A DNA stretch of 12,655 nt from Actinomycetota bacterium (lineage in GTDB: Bacteria > Actinomycetota > Actinomycetes > Streptosporangiales > Streptosporangiaceae), in contig PMST01000315.1 in NCBI GenBank assembly GCA_003168295.1, forward strand, positions 1-12,655. The letters are read 5' to 3'. Below the pieces are notes generated by a model, which ran no database searches, was not told the DNA's origin, and worked only from the letters and a program-made list of their open reading frames with translations. A program made the translations under genes and the position numbers. Below are positions 1 to 7,111 of the stretch, in pieces. Within the stretch, counting starts at the first letter, position 1; every line of letters begins with the position of its first letter.

Positions 1-1124
1 CCGATGGCCGCGCCCTGGATCAGGTAGAGCACGATGAGCACCCAGATCGGCGTGGTGACACCGAGCGCGGCGTACCCGATGAGGTCGACGCCCATGACGA
101 ACAGGCCCGTCGCGCCGACGGCCTTGGCGCCGTAGCGCCGGACCAGGCGCGCGCTGCGCGGCGCGAGCAGCAGCTGGCCGATCGCGAACGGCACGGTCAG
201 CAACCCGGCGTCCAGCGGGCTGTAGCCCCGAACGTTCTGCAGATAGAAGCTGGTGAAGAAGTAGACGCCGCCCATGCCGAAGAACACCAGCCCGAGCGCC
301 GCGATCGAGGCGGAAAGCCGCCGGTCGCGGAACAGCCGCACGTCAAGCGACGGATGGGCGATCCGCGCCTCGTAGGCGGCGAAGCCGGCCAGGATGGCCA
401 GGCCGGCCACGATCGGGCCGAGCACTGGCAGGCTCAGCCACGAGTCGCCATCGCCGCCCTGGACGATCCCGTACACCAGCGACACCAGGCCCGCGATGGA
501 CAGCAGCACGCCGATGTAGTCGATTTTCCCCGCCTTGGGGTTGCGCGACTCCGGCACCATGATCGCGGCGGCGATGCCGCCGACGACGGTCACCGGTACG
601 TTGATCAGGAAGACCGAGCCCCACCAGAAGTGGTCGAGCAGCAGGCCGCCCAGGACCGGGCCGGTCGCGATGCCGAGGCCGACGGCCATGGCCCACAGGC
701 CGATCGCCCGTGGCCGTTCGGCGGGCTCGAAGACGTTCGAGATGATGGACAGGGTCTGCGGCATCACCGCGGCCCCGCCCAGGCCCATCGCGGCCCGCGC
801 GAAAATCAGCTGATCGGGCGACCGCGAGTAGGCCGAGAGCAGCGAGGCGATGCCAAACAGCGCGAGCCCGATGATGAGCATGCGCTTGCGGCCGATCTTG
901 TCGCCGACGACGCCGAACGTGAAGAGCAAGCCGGCGAAGAACAGCGTGTAGGAGTTGATGGCCCATTCGAGCTGGCTCTGACTCGCGCCGAGGCCCCCGT
1001 GTGGCTCGGCGATAGTCTTCAGCGCGACGTTCAGGACGGTGTTGTCGATGACGATGGCGAGCAGTCCGACGATCAGCACGCTGAGAATCAGCCAGCGCCG
1101 ACGGTAGATGGTCTGCGTATCCAT
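1..1124 (-). CDS. DHA2-family MFS drug/H+ antiporter (C-terminus off the window)
   Basis: Encodes the first 374 residues of an inner-membrane efflux transporter of the major facilitator superfamily, DHA2 (EmrB/QacA, 14-helix) branch, which exports drugs or toxic metabolites against protons. Visible features: first helix at about residues 11-30 ending in the DHA2 pattern D27-N-T-V-L-N-V-A-L; motif A as GDKIGRKR at about 74-81 in the loop after helix 2; motif C as GLGIATGPVLGG at about 149-160 in helix 5; then further hydrophobic segments. The start at 1124 is supported by GGAAGGG at 1129-1135 (minus-strand sense), 4 nt before ATG. The gene is transcribed away from the neighbouring two-gene unit and has a TetR-type palindrome about 100 bp upstream. 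The C-terminal helices lie outside the window. Family assignment is secure; the substrate is unknown. Confidence 0.93.
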   Translation of the reverse strand, partial: MDTQTIYRRRWLILSVLIVGLLAIVIDNTVLNVALKTIAEPHGGLGASQSQLEWAINSYTLFFAGLLFTFGVVGDKIGRKRMLIIGLALFGIASLLSAYSRSPDQLIFARAAMGLGGAAVMPQTLSIISNVFEPAERPRAIGLWAMAVGLGIATGPVLGGLLLDHFWWGSVFLINVPVTVVGGIAAAIMVPESRNPKAGKIDYIGVLLSIAGLVSLVYGIVQGGDGDSWLSLPVLGPIVAGLAILAGFAAYEARIAHPSLDVRLFRDRRLSASIAALGLVFFGMGGVYFFTSFYLQNVRGYSPLDAGLLTVPFAIGQLLLAPRSARLVRRYGAKAVGATGLFVMGVDLIGYAALGVTTPIWVLIVLYLIQGAAI

Positions 1125-1450
1125 GGGTCCCTTCCGGATTACTTGAAGCTCGTGCGCGAAACCAGGAAGGCGCTGGCCCGTCCGTGTGTTGCCATGAACA
1201 GCGCCCAGGTCCCGCAGCTAACAATACGGAACCGTCTCGTATCGGAATCTATTTCCGTGACGCCCCGGCGAGCGCGCGTGATCCAGGTCACACCGGGCTC
1301 GGACCCCGAGTCTCATCGCACCATCCAGACACAATTGCCCGATCTGGTCCCTATTTGCCCCTTTTTGGCATATTGTCATCCCCAGCCGGATGCGGCTTGG
1401 GACGCGGGGCACCGGTCGGGGCAGCCCCGGTACGAGGGGGGTTGCCTGTC
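1125..1450. other. Divergent intergenic region between the MFS gene and the coupled pair
   Basis: I see no gene in these 326 bases; short ORFs here lack a start signal or family features. The region is visibly less GC-rich than the genes, notably around 1221-1260 and 1331-1380, as expected of promoter DNA. It holds the palindrome at 1224-1242 and an adjacent inverted repeat at 1243-1257 on the MFS side. On the other side, an AT-richer stretch (CATATTGTC near 1368-1377) could contain a -10 element for the rightward gene, but no well-spaced -35 partner was found. A small hairpin (CGGGG-CAG-CCCCG, 1417-1429) lies just before the Shine-Dalgarno of the rightward gene. Confidence 0.6.
1224..1242. 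promoter_or_regulatory. Candidate TetR-type operator for the MFS gene
   Basis: A 19-bp imperfect palindrome with perfect outer arms ATACG (1224-1228) and CGTAT (1238-1242) and a 9-bp centre; 14 of the 18 non-central positions are symmetric. It lies about 100 bp upstream of the MFS start. On the MFS strand it overlaps TATTGT (1221-1226), a possible -10 box, so a bound repressor could block transcription. TetR-family repressors commonly control DHA2 efflux pumps through operators of this length and symmetry. A second inverted repeat, CGGAA-5-TTCCG, abuts it at 1243-1257. The regulator is not in the window, and function is inferred from symmetry and position only. Confidence 0.45.
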
Positions 1451-2551
1451 GTGGCCTTGTTCAAGAGACCCAGCAAGCCTCCGCCCTCTCACGCTCGGTC
1501 ATCTCAAGGTCGGCCCTCTCAGGCCCAGGCCCCGCAAGCCCAGGCCGCGAAGGAACAGCGCACGGGACCGCCGACTGACCCGATGGCAGGCGATGCGGCC
1601 GCGTACCATTTCCGGGCCGAGCTAGCCGAGGGCCGGTGGCAGGAATTCCACGATTTCCTCGAGACCACCAGGGACTGGGACAGCCACAGCCGCGATTTCT
1701 ATACCGCCAGGCTCGCGAGCTTCGCCGGACGTCCGGCCTGGCTCGAGGAGTGGGCCGCGGCGCGTCCCCATTCGCCGCTGCCTTACCTGTTCCGCGGCTG
1801 TCACGGCACGAACTGGGCGTGGGAGGCACGCGGATCCGGACGCGCCAGCACGGTCGGGCAGAACACCTGGCCGGTCTTCTACTCACGGCTAGTCGACGCG
1901 GACCGCGACCTAGCCAGGGCCGCGGCCATGGACGAGGAGGACCCTACTCCGCACGCGCGCAGCATCGCGATCGCGATGGGGCTCAACCTCGGGCAGGCGG
2001 AGAAGCGGAGACGCTACAGCGAGGCGATCCGCAGGTACCGTTGGCACCGGAGCGCGCACGCGGAGATGATCCAGGCCGTGGCGGCCAAGTGGTCGGGGTC
2101 GAACGAGGAGATGTTCGAGTTCGCCCGGTCGGCGTCGGCGCAGGCTCCGGACGGGCACAGCGTGCATGTGGTGATCCCGCTCGCCCACCTGGAGAAATGG
2201 CTCAACCTGCCCCGCGAGTCCGACGACGGGAAGGTCCGGCAGCTGGAATATTTCCGCGGTGGCGCAGTGGCGGCGGAGATACTCCGGGCGGCCGACCAGT
2301 CGATCCGCTCGCCGCGTTACCTAAGGAACCGGTTCACGCCTGGTGACCGGAACATCTTCGCCATGTGCTTCTGGCTGATGAAGGATTACAACGCTCAGCT
2401 CGAGCAGATGCGCCAGATCGGCCCGCTGATCCAGGCGGTCCCGTGGCGCTACCAGGGGAATCCTGGCTGGGCCTACGAGCGGGCCAGGACGCGGGCGCTG
2501 ACCGCGATACAGGGGGCAAGCACGGGCGGCTGGCCGCCTCCCGCGTCATGA
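1451..2551 (+). CDS. Uncharacterised helical protein (DUF4034/TPR-like), coupled to M16 peptidase
   Basis: A 366-residue protein with no signal peptide or membrane helix. I chose the GTG at 1451 because GAGGGGGG (1434-1441) sits 9 nt before it and the reading frame upstream looks non-coding. Residues 5-45 are a low-complexity Pro/Gln/Ala/Arg/Ser tail, probably disordered. From about 48 on it is alpha-helical, with repeating amphipathic pairs reminiscent of TPR-type solenoids. The clearest motif is ARGSG at 127-131 followed by a helix and DEEDPTPHA at 161-169. This resembles what I recall of DUF4034-type proteins, but the assignment is tentative. The stop codon overlaps the ATG of the M16 peptidase gene (ATGA at 2548-2551), so the two are translationally coupled and probably cooperate. 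It could be a substrate-binding or regulatory partner of the peptidase. The molecular function is unknown. Confidence 0.8.
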   Translation: MALFKRPSKPPPSHARSSQGRPSQAQAPQAQAAKEQRTGPPTDPMAGDAAAYHFRAELAEGRWQEFHDFLETTRDWDSHSRDFYTARLASFAGRPAWLEEWAAARPHSPLPYLFRGCHGTNWAWEARGSGRASTVGQNTWPVFYSRLVDADRDLARAAAMDEEDPTPHARSIAIAMGLNLGQAEKRRRYSEAIRRYRWHRSAHAEMIQAVAAKWSGSNEEMFEFARSASAQAPDGHSVHVVIPLAHLEKWLNLPRESDDGKVRQLEYFRGGAVAAEILRAADQSIRSPRYLRNRFTPGDRNIFAMCFWLMKDYNAQLEQMRQIGPLIQAVPWRYQGNPGWAYERARTRALTAIQGASTGGWPPPAS

Positions 2552-4257
2552 TCCCGGTGCTGGAAGCAGGCTCGATCGGCGGGGTGAGGGTCCTGCGATC
2601 GGGCTCTGCCACCAGCCGGAACGCGGCGGCGCTGGTGTTCGGAGTTGGGCGTTACGACGAGACGCTTCCCACCGCGGGGATCACCCACCTCATCGAGCAC
2701 CTCACCCTCAGCGGCAGGCCGAAGGCCTCCTATGAGTTCAACGCCGAGGTCAGCGGCCGGTACACCCAGTTCTTCATGGAGAGCGCCGATCCAGCCGACA
2801 CGGCGGACTTCGTCAGCACGGTCTGCCGGGGGCTGGCCGCCGACTACGGCGAGGCGCTAGAGCGAGAAAAACGCATCCTCAAGACCGAGGCGGCCAGCCG
2901 GGGTACAGCCGGGGCGCTCGGCCTGTGCCTGGGCGAACGCTACGGCGCGACCGGGCCAGGTCTTGTCGGCTACGAGGAGTACGGGCTGGACCGGCTTGGC
3001 TGGTCCGACATCGAGGCCTGGCGGCGCCGCTGGTTCGTGGCCGGGAACGCCGTGCTGTGGATCCACGGCACGATCCCGCGCGGACTTCGGATCGACCTGC
3101 CTCCCTATCCCGCCCCGGCCCCGGCCCCGTTGCGCCCGGCCGGTCTCACCCTGCCCGGCTTCGTCGTAGCCGGACGCGGCGGCATCGGCCTGTCGCTGGT
3201 CACGCCGCAATCAGATCCGGCCGTTGTCGCCCTGGCCATCCTGCAGGAACGACTTACCCAGGTCCTCCGGCATGAGCGCGGGCTGTCCTACGGGGTGCAG
3301 GCGACCCGCGACCAGCTTGACCGCGACCTCTGGCACGCCTGGCTGGTCGCCGACGCGCTCCCGGAGCAGACGGCCATGCTGGGACATAGCATGCTCGCGA
3401 CCCTCGAGGCACTCGCCGAAGGCGGTAGCACCGACGAGGAAGCCGGAGACTACCTCCGGCGACTGCGCAGCGCCTATGAATCGCCTAGCGGTCCGGCCAT
3501 GGTCATGCACCGCCAGGCGCAGGACATCCTGAGCGGACGCCGTCCGCGGGATCCGGCCGAGACCCTGCAGGCTGTCAGCGAGGTGGACACGAAAGCCGTC
3601 GCAGCGGCGGCCGGGCAGCTTCTCGGCCAGATGATCGTGGTCACGCCGCAGCTCGTCCCGGCCATCCAGGGCAGGATGCCCCGACTGCCGCTCTGGTCGG
3701 CGGCGACGATCACCGGCATGACGCTGCAGTCAACTGATTCCGGTTCAACGCTGACCATCGGTGACCAGGGGGTCATGCGGACGGTCGAGGCTGGTCAGCA
3801 CGTGACGGTACGTTCCGGCGCGGTAGCGGCGCTGTTCCGCTGGAACGACAAGAAGCGGACCCTGGTCGGCACGGACGGGTTCACCCTCCTGCTCGACCCG
3901 GCCGAGTGGCCGGACGGCGACACCGTGGTGCGCTCGATCGAGGCCCGCATCGACCCGCGCCTGGTCGTCAGCATCGACTCCCCTGGGCCCGGCCGCCCCA
4001 AACCGGAACCGCCTCCCACCGCGGCACCGCCGCCGCCCCAGGCGGTTCCGCCGGGAAAGGTCAACCCGCGGCCATCATGGGGTTCGCGGATCCTCCTCGC
4101 CGTGAACATCTGCGTCGTTGTCTTCGGTGTGCTGGCGATATCGGGCGGGGACTTCATCGGCGGGATCGCCTTCGTGCTCATCGGCGGCACGGGCCTGGCA
4201 TGGCAGCAGCTAGCGAGCCGGCGCACGACCCGGCGCCTTGGGCATCCTGGCGACTAA
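2548..4257 (+). CDS. Membrane-anchored M16 (insulinase-type) zinc metallopeptidase with C-terminal extra domain
   Basis: A 569-residue protein. Residues 1 to about 375 form an M16 pair of domains. The inverted zinc motif HxxEH is intact (H47-L-I-E50-H51), and the third ligand is probably E114, the second Glu of an ExxxxxxE pattern (E107-E114) typical of the family. The C-terminal M16 half carries the substrate-binding R/Y motif as RGLSYGV (R244, Y248). The gap of 62 residues between H51 and E114 is shorter than the roughly 70-76 usual in M16. Next come a beta-rich segment at about 390-478 of uncertain type (PH/GRAM-like by eye), a Pro-rich linker at 480-508, two adjacent hydrophobic helices at about 514-532 and 536-553, and a basic tail. 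With no N-terminal signal peptide, the catalytic part should face the cytosol, tethered by the C-terminal hairpin. The ATG at 2548 overlaps the upstream stop codon. Substrate unknown. Confidence 0.87.
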   Translation: MIPVLEAGSIGGVRVLRSGSATSRNAAALVFGVGRYDETLPTAGITHLIEHLTLSGRPKASYEFNAEVSGRYTQFFMESADPADTADFVSTVCRGLAADYGEALEREKRILKTEAASRGTAGALGLCLGERYGATGPGLVGYEEYGLDRLGWSDIEAWRRRWFVAGNAVLWIHGTIPRGLRIDLPPYPAPAPAPLRPAGLTLPGFVVAGRGGIGLSLVTPQSDPAVVALAILQERLTQVLRHERGLSYGVQATRDQLDRDLWHAWLVADALPEQTAMLGHSMLATLEALAEGGSTDEEAGDYLRRLRSAYESPSGPAMVMHRQAQDILSGRRPRDPAETLQAVSEVDTKAVAAAAGQLLGQMIVVTPQLVPAIQGRMPRLPLWSAATITGMTLQSTDSGSTLTIGDQGVMRTVEAGQHVTVRSGAVAALFRWNDKKRTLVGTDGFTLLLDPAEWPDGDTVVRSIEARIDPRLVVSIDSPGPGRPKPEPPPTAAPPPPQAVPPGKVNPRPSWGSRILLAVNICVVVFGVLAISGGDFIGGIAFVLIGGTGLAWQQLASRRTTRRLGHPGD

Positions 4258-4259
4258 GG

Positions 4260-4279
4260 CTGACCAGCCCGGGCGTCAG
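4260..4279. other. Inverted repeat between convergent genes
   Basis: CTGAC (4260-4264) pairs with GTCAG (4275-4279) and encloses the self-complementary GCCCGGGC (4267-4274), directly after the stop codon of the M16 gene. It could help end transcription of the two converging genes, but there is no T-run on either side, so it is not a classical intrinsic terminator. Confidence 0.3.
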
Positions 4280-4315
4280 GGCAGCGGCTCGGGCGTCACG
4301 GCAGCGGCTCGGGCG
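4271..4315. repeat. 20-bp tandem duplication across the stop codon of the serine hydrolase
   Basis: Two 20-bp direct repeats, 4271-4290 and 4291-4310, differ only at position 9 (G versus C). They are followed by the first five bases of a third copy (4311-4315). On the minus strand each unit carries codons for Glu-Pro-Leu-Pro and a TGA stop. The copy at 4291-4310 holds the stop in use (4296-4298). The other copy lies past it and is shifted out of frame. This looks like a slippage or duplication event at the gene's 3' end that left the protein intact. Confidence 0.85.
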
Positions 4316-6071
4316 CGACGTCGGCTAGGTGGAGCAGGCGGGTGCCTGGGTCAACGACCAGCGCCAGGGTGAGCGCGCCGTGCTGGCCAGCCAGCTCCAC
4401 CGCGGCCGAGGCGGAGCCGTCCCCGGCCTGGAAGGCGCCGACTCGGCAGGCACCGGCCCACACGGCGGCCATCCGCAGGCGGCGGGCCAGGAGGGCGACC
4501 TCGACCGTCCCGGCGACCGGGATGGAGGCGGGCCAGTCGCGGTCGGAGCCGTTCAGCCAGGCGACCACGGCGTCCAGGGTGTCACCCAGCGGCGAGCCCG
4601 CAGCGGGCGGGACGGCCAGGGAAAGCGACTGAACCCGGGGCGGCCGCTCGGGAGTGAGCTGGATCTGCACCTGGACCACACCGCGCTCCCCCTCGAGCCA
4701 CCACCGGCAGTGCGCGGGCGTGTCGAACTCCGGCCGGCGCCCGGCGACCCGGAAATCCCCGATCCGCTCGCGGACCAGGGCAATCCGGCGCTGCCGTTCG
4801 GCGAACGGGGCATCTTGGGCGACGTTGGGCGCGAACAGGCGCTCGGCGGCGGCGCCGTCCCAGGATCGCATCAGCCGTTCCACCGCGTCCCGCGCCGCCA
4901 GCGTCTCCGGCCACGGACCTGACCCTTCCGGGCTGAGCGCCACGTCGTACCCGTGCGACGGCCGTTCACGGCGCCACAGCACGGCCTCGAGCAGCCTGGC
5001 CGCGAGGGGCGCCATCGCCGCGTAGGTGCTGTTGCCGAGCGCGATCACGCCGGTCTGACTGGCGGGATGCCAGCACATGTTGCTGCCGAACCCCGGATAC
5101 CCGCCGCTGTGACTGACGATCCGGCCCAGCGCCGGATGCTCGGTCACGAACAACCCGAAGCCATAGGCACCGGGAGGCGTGGCGGCTCCGTCTCCCGGGA
5201 AGCTCGGCGAGGAGTCCCATCCGGTCAGGACCTGGGGCAGCTGCATCTCCCGCCGGGTGGCGCGCCGGACCGGATGCCGGCCGCCGGTCTCCGGGTCCCC
5301 GGGCGGGAACCCGGCCGCGAAACCGGCGACCCAGCGGCTGAGATCGGTGACGCAGCTGAAGATGCCGCCCATCGGGGCGAACGCGCCGCACGGTTCGAAC
5401 GGCACCTCCGACCAGCCGCCCGGCGCGCGACGGTAGCCGCGGGCCAGGCCGCCGGATGTTTGCTCCGCGGTGGTGTCGAACTCCGCGGCCTCGTAGCCGG
5501 TGCGGGTCATGCCAAGCGGGCGGAGCAGCCGGTCGCGGATGTAGTCCGGGTAGGCGACGCCGGTCACGGCGGTGATGAGCCGGCCGAGGATGGCAAAGCC
5601 GAGGTTGGAGTACTCGAACCGGGTGCCGGGCGCCCAGTTGAATCCGACGCCGCGGGCCAGGAAGGCCGCGAAGTCGTCCAGGGGCAGGCCCTGCTGCCGG
5701 TCCCCCCAGGGGTCGTCGGTCGGGAAACCTGCGGTCATGGTCAGCAGGTGCCTGATGGAGATCCGCGCGGCGTCCGGGCTCACCGGCGGCCAGTCGCGCA
5801 GTTCGGGCACGTAAGCTTCGGCCAGGTCGTCGAGCCTCAGCGCGCCGTCGTCACGCAGCGCGAGCACCGCCGACGCGGTAAAGCTCTTGGTCATCGACGC
5901 GATGCGGAAGACGGTGCCGGCGTCCGGCGGCGGGCCGCCGAGGTCCCGCTCACCGAGCCCCGCCGCGTGCACGAGTGCGCCGTCGATCACGACCCCGTAC
6001 GCCAGCCCAGGCTGCCCGCCGCGCTGCTGATAGCCGGCCGCCAGGGTGTCTATGTCCGCGAAGTCCACCAT
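4296..6071 (-). CDS. Beta-lactamase-fold serine hydrolase (class C / PBP4*-like) with C-terminal extension
   Basis: A 591-residue protein. Residues 5 to about 365 form the beta-lactamase/transpeptidase-like domain with all three active-site motifs: SxxK as S59-M-T-K62 (nucleophile and general base), YxN as Y154-S-N156, and the third motif as H321-S-G323 in place of KTG. The H-x-G form is common in esterases, D-aminopeptidases and related class C-like hydrolases rather than true beta-lactamases. About 220 residues follow, including a segment around 390-480 that could be NTF2/SnoaL-like; I do not recognise this part firmly. No signal peptide is visible, so the enzyme is probably cytosolic. The ATG at 6071 has GGGAG (6081-6085, minus sense) 9 nt upstream. 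It is divergent from panB and convergent with the M16 gene. The substrate (ester, peptide or lactam) cannot be told. Confidence 0.9.
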   Translation of the reverse strand: MVDFADIDTLAAGYQQRGGQPGLAYGVVIDGALVHAAGLGERDLGGPPPDAGTVFRIASMTKSFTASAVLALRDDGALRLDDLAEAYVPELRDWPPVSPDAARISIRHLLTMTAGFPTDDPWGDRQQGLPLDDFAAFLARGVGFNWAPGTRFEYSNLGFAILGRLITAVTGVAYPDYIRDRLLRPLGMTRTGYEAAEFDTTAEQTSGGLARGYRRAPGGWSEVPFEPCGAFAPMGGIFSCVTDLSRWVAGFAAGFPPGDPETGGRHPVRRATRREMQLPQVLTGWDSSPSFPGDGAATPPGAYGFGLFVTEHPALGRIVSHSGGYPGFGSNMCWHPASQTGVIALGNSTYAAMAPLAARLLEAVLWRRERPSHGYDVALSPEGSGPWPETLAARDAVERLMRSWDGAAAERLFAPNVAQDAPFAERQRRIALVRERIGDFRVAGRRPEFDTPAHCRWWLEGERGVVQVQIQLTPERPPRVQSLSLAVPPAAGSPLGDTLDAVVAWLNGSDRDWPASIPVAGTVEVALLARRLRMAAVWAGACRVGAFQAGDGSASAAVELAGQHGALTLALVVDPGTRLLHLADVAPEPLP

Positions 6072-6183
6072 CGGCCTAGTCTCCCAGAACAGATTGGCTA
6101 TACCGCGTTACCGGGTTCTCATGCGATCATCTAAGAGTCCGGGTACGCCACAGGGGCGACACGAGACACGGAGGCCGACGAAG

Positions 6184-7059
6184 ATGTCACAGCACACGGG
6201 CACGCTTATGGCCGCGACAGGACAGCGGACCACCCCTGAACCTCTTTACGGCGGGTCAACCGCCGGGCGTCGCGTCACCGTACGCGATATCGCCGCCGCG
6301 AAGGCACGCGGCGAGAAATGGCCCATGCTCACCGCCTACGACGCGCTCACCGCCGGGATCTTCGACCGGGCCGGGATCCCGGTGCTGCTGGTCGGCGACT
6401 CGGCCGCGATGGTGGTCTACGGCCACGACACCACGATCCCGGTGACCGTGGATGACCTGATCCCGCTCACCGCGGCCGTCGTGCGCGGCACGAGCCGTGC
6501 CCTGGTGGTGGCGGACCTGCCGTTCGGGTCCTATCAGGCCTCGGCCGGCGCGGCGCTGCACGCCGCCACCCGGTTCCTGAAGGAGACCGGCGCGCACGCG
6601 GTCAAGCTCGAAGGCGGCCAGCGGGTCGCCCAGCAGGTCGAGGAACTCGTCGCGGCCGGCATCCCGGTCATGGCCCACCTCGGCCTGACCCCGCAGTCGG
6701 TCAACGCCTTCGGCGGCTACCGGGTGCAGGGGCGCGGCGAAGACGGCGAGCAGCTGCTGCACGACGCCAAGGTACTGCAGGCCGCCGGCGCCTTCTCCGT
6801 GGTCCTGGAGTGCGTGCCCGCTTCCCTGGCCGCCCGGGTCACCGAGGCGCTGACCATTCCGACCATCGGCATTGGCGCCGGCTCGGCCTGCGATGCCCAG
6901 GTCCTGGTCTGGCAGGACATGGCCGGCCTGTCCCCCAGGGTGGCCAAGTTCGTCAAGCAGTACGCCGACGTGGCGGGCGTCCTGCACGACGCCGCCCGCG
7001 CCTTCGCGGACGATGTCATCAGCGGTGCGTTCCCTGATGAGGAGCACTCCTACAATTGA
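6184..7059 (+). CDS. panB: 3-methyl-2-oxobutanoate hydroxymethyltransferase (ketopantoate synthesis)
   Basis: Cytosolic TIM-barrel enzyme that transfers a hydroxymethyl group from 5,10-methylene-tetrahydrofolate to alpha-ketoisovalerate, giving ketopantoate, the first committed step to pantothenate and CoA. It has 291 residues, slightly longer than the roughly 264 of E. coli because of a 25-30 residue N-terminal extension, as is common in actinobacteria. Family motifs are all present: LTAYDA near 49-54, VGDS with metal ligand D72, ADLPFGSY with D111, VKLEGG with E143, MAHLGLTPQ near 163-171, LECVP with catalytic Glu E209, and IGIGAG near 228-233. The ATG at 6184 has GGAGG (6170-6174) 9 nt upstream. 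An upstream in-frame ATG at 6046 would run into the divergent gene and is unlikely. No panC or panD lies alongside, so it appears monocistronic here. Confidence 0.97.
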   Translation: MSQHTGTLMAATGQRTTPEPLYGGSTAGRRVTVRDIAAAKARGEKWPMLTAYDALTAGIFDRAGIPVLLVGDSAAMVVYGHDTTIPVTVDDLIPLTAAVVRGTSRALVVADLPFGSYQASAGAALHAATRFLKETGAHAVKLEGGQRVAQQVEELVAAGIPVMAHLGLTPQSVNAFGGYRVQGRGEDGEQLLHDAKVLQAAGAFSVVLECVPASLAARVTEALTIPTIGIGAGSACDAQVLVWQDMAGLSPRVAKFVKQYADVAGVLHDAARAFADDVISGAFPDEEHSYN

Positions 7060-7111
7060 CTTCCACTCCGCCCCGATGCGCTACGGACGCAGCCGAAGCC
7101 GGCCGATCCGG

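Noticed and set aside
1184..1450. N-terminal extension of the helical protein gene to the ATG or GTG codons upstream
   Set aside because: The extension would read through AT-richer promoter-like DNA and lacks a ribosome binding site, whereas the GTG at 1451 has GAGGGGGG at good spacing.
354..1625. A 423-codon plus-strand frame opposite the MFS gene
   Set aside because: It is the antisense shadow of clear transporter sequence and continues through the non-coding promoter region; composition is Arg/Asp/Gln-rich without recognisable domains.
4953..6134. A 393-codon plus-strand frame opposite the serine hydrolase
   Set aside because: The minus-strand frame carries SxxK, YxN and HxG motifs, so the plus frame is its shadow.
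7060..7111. Possible bidirectional terminator between panB and the glucodextranase gene
   Set aside because: Only short self-complementary CCGG pairs are visible, with no strong stem and no T-run.
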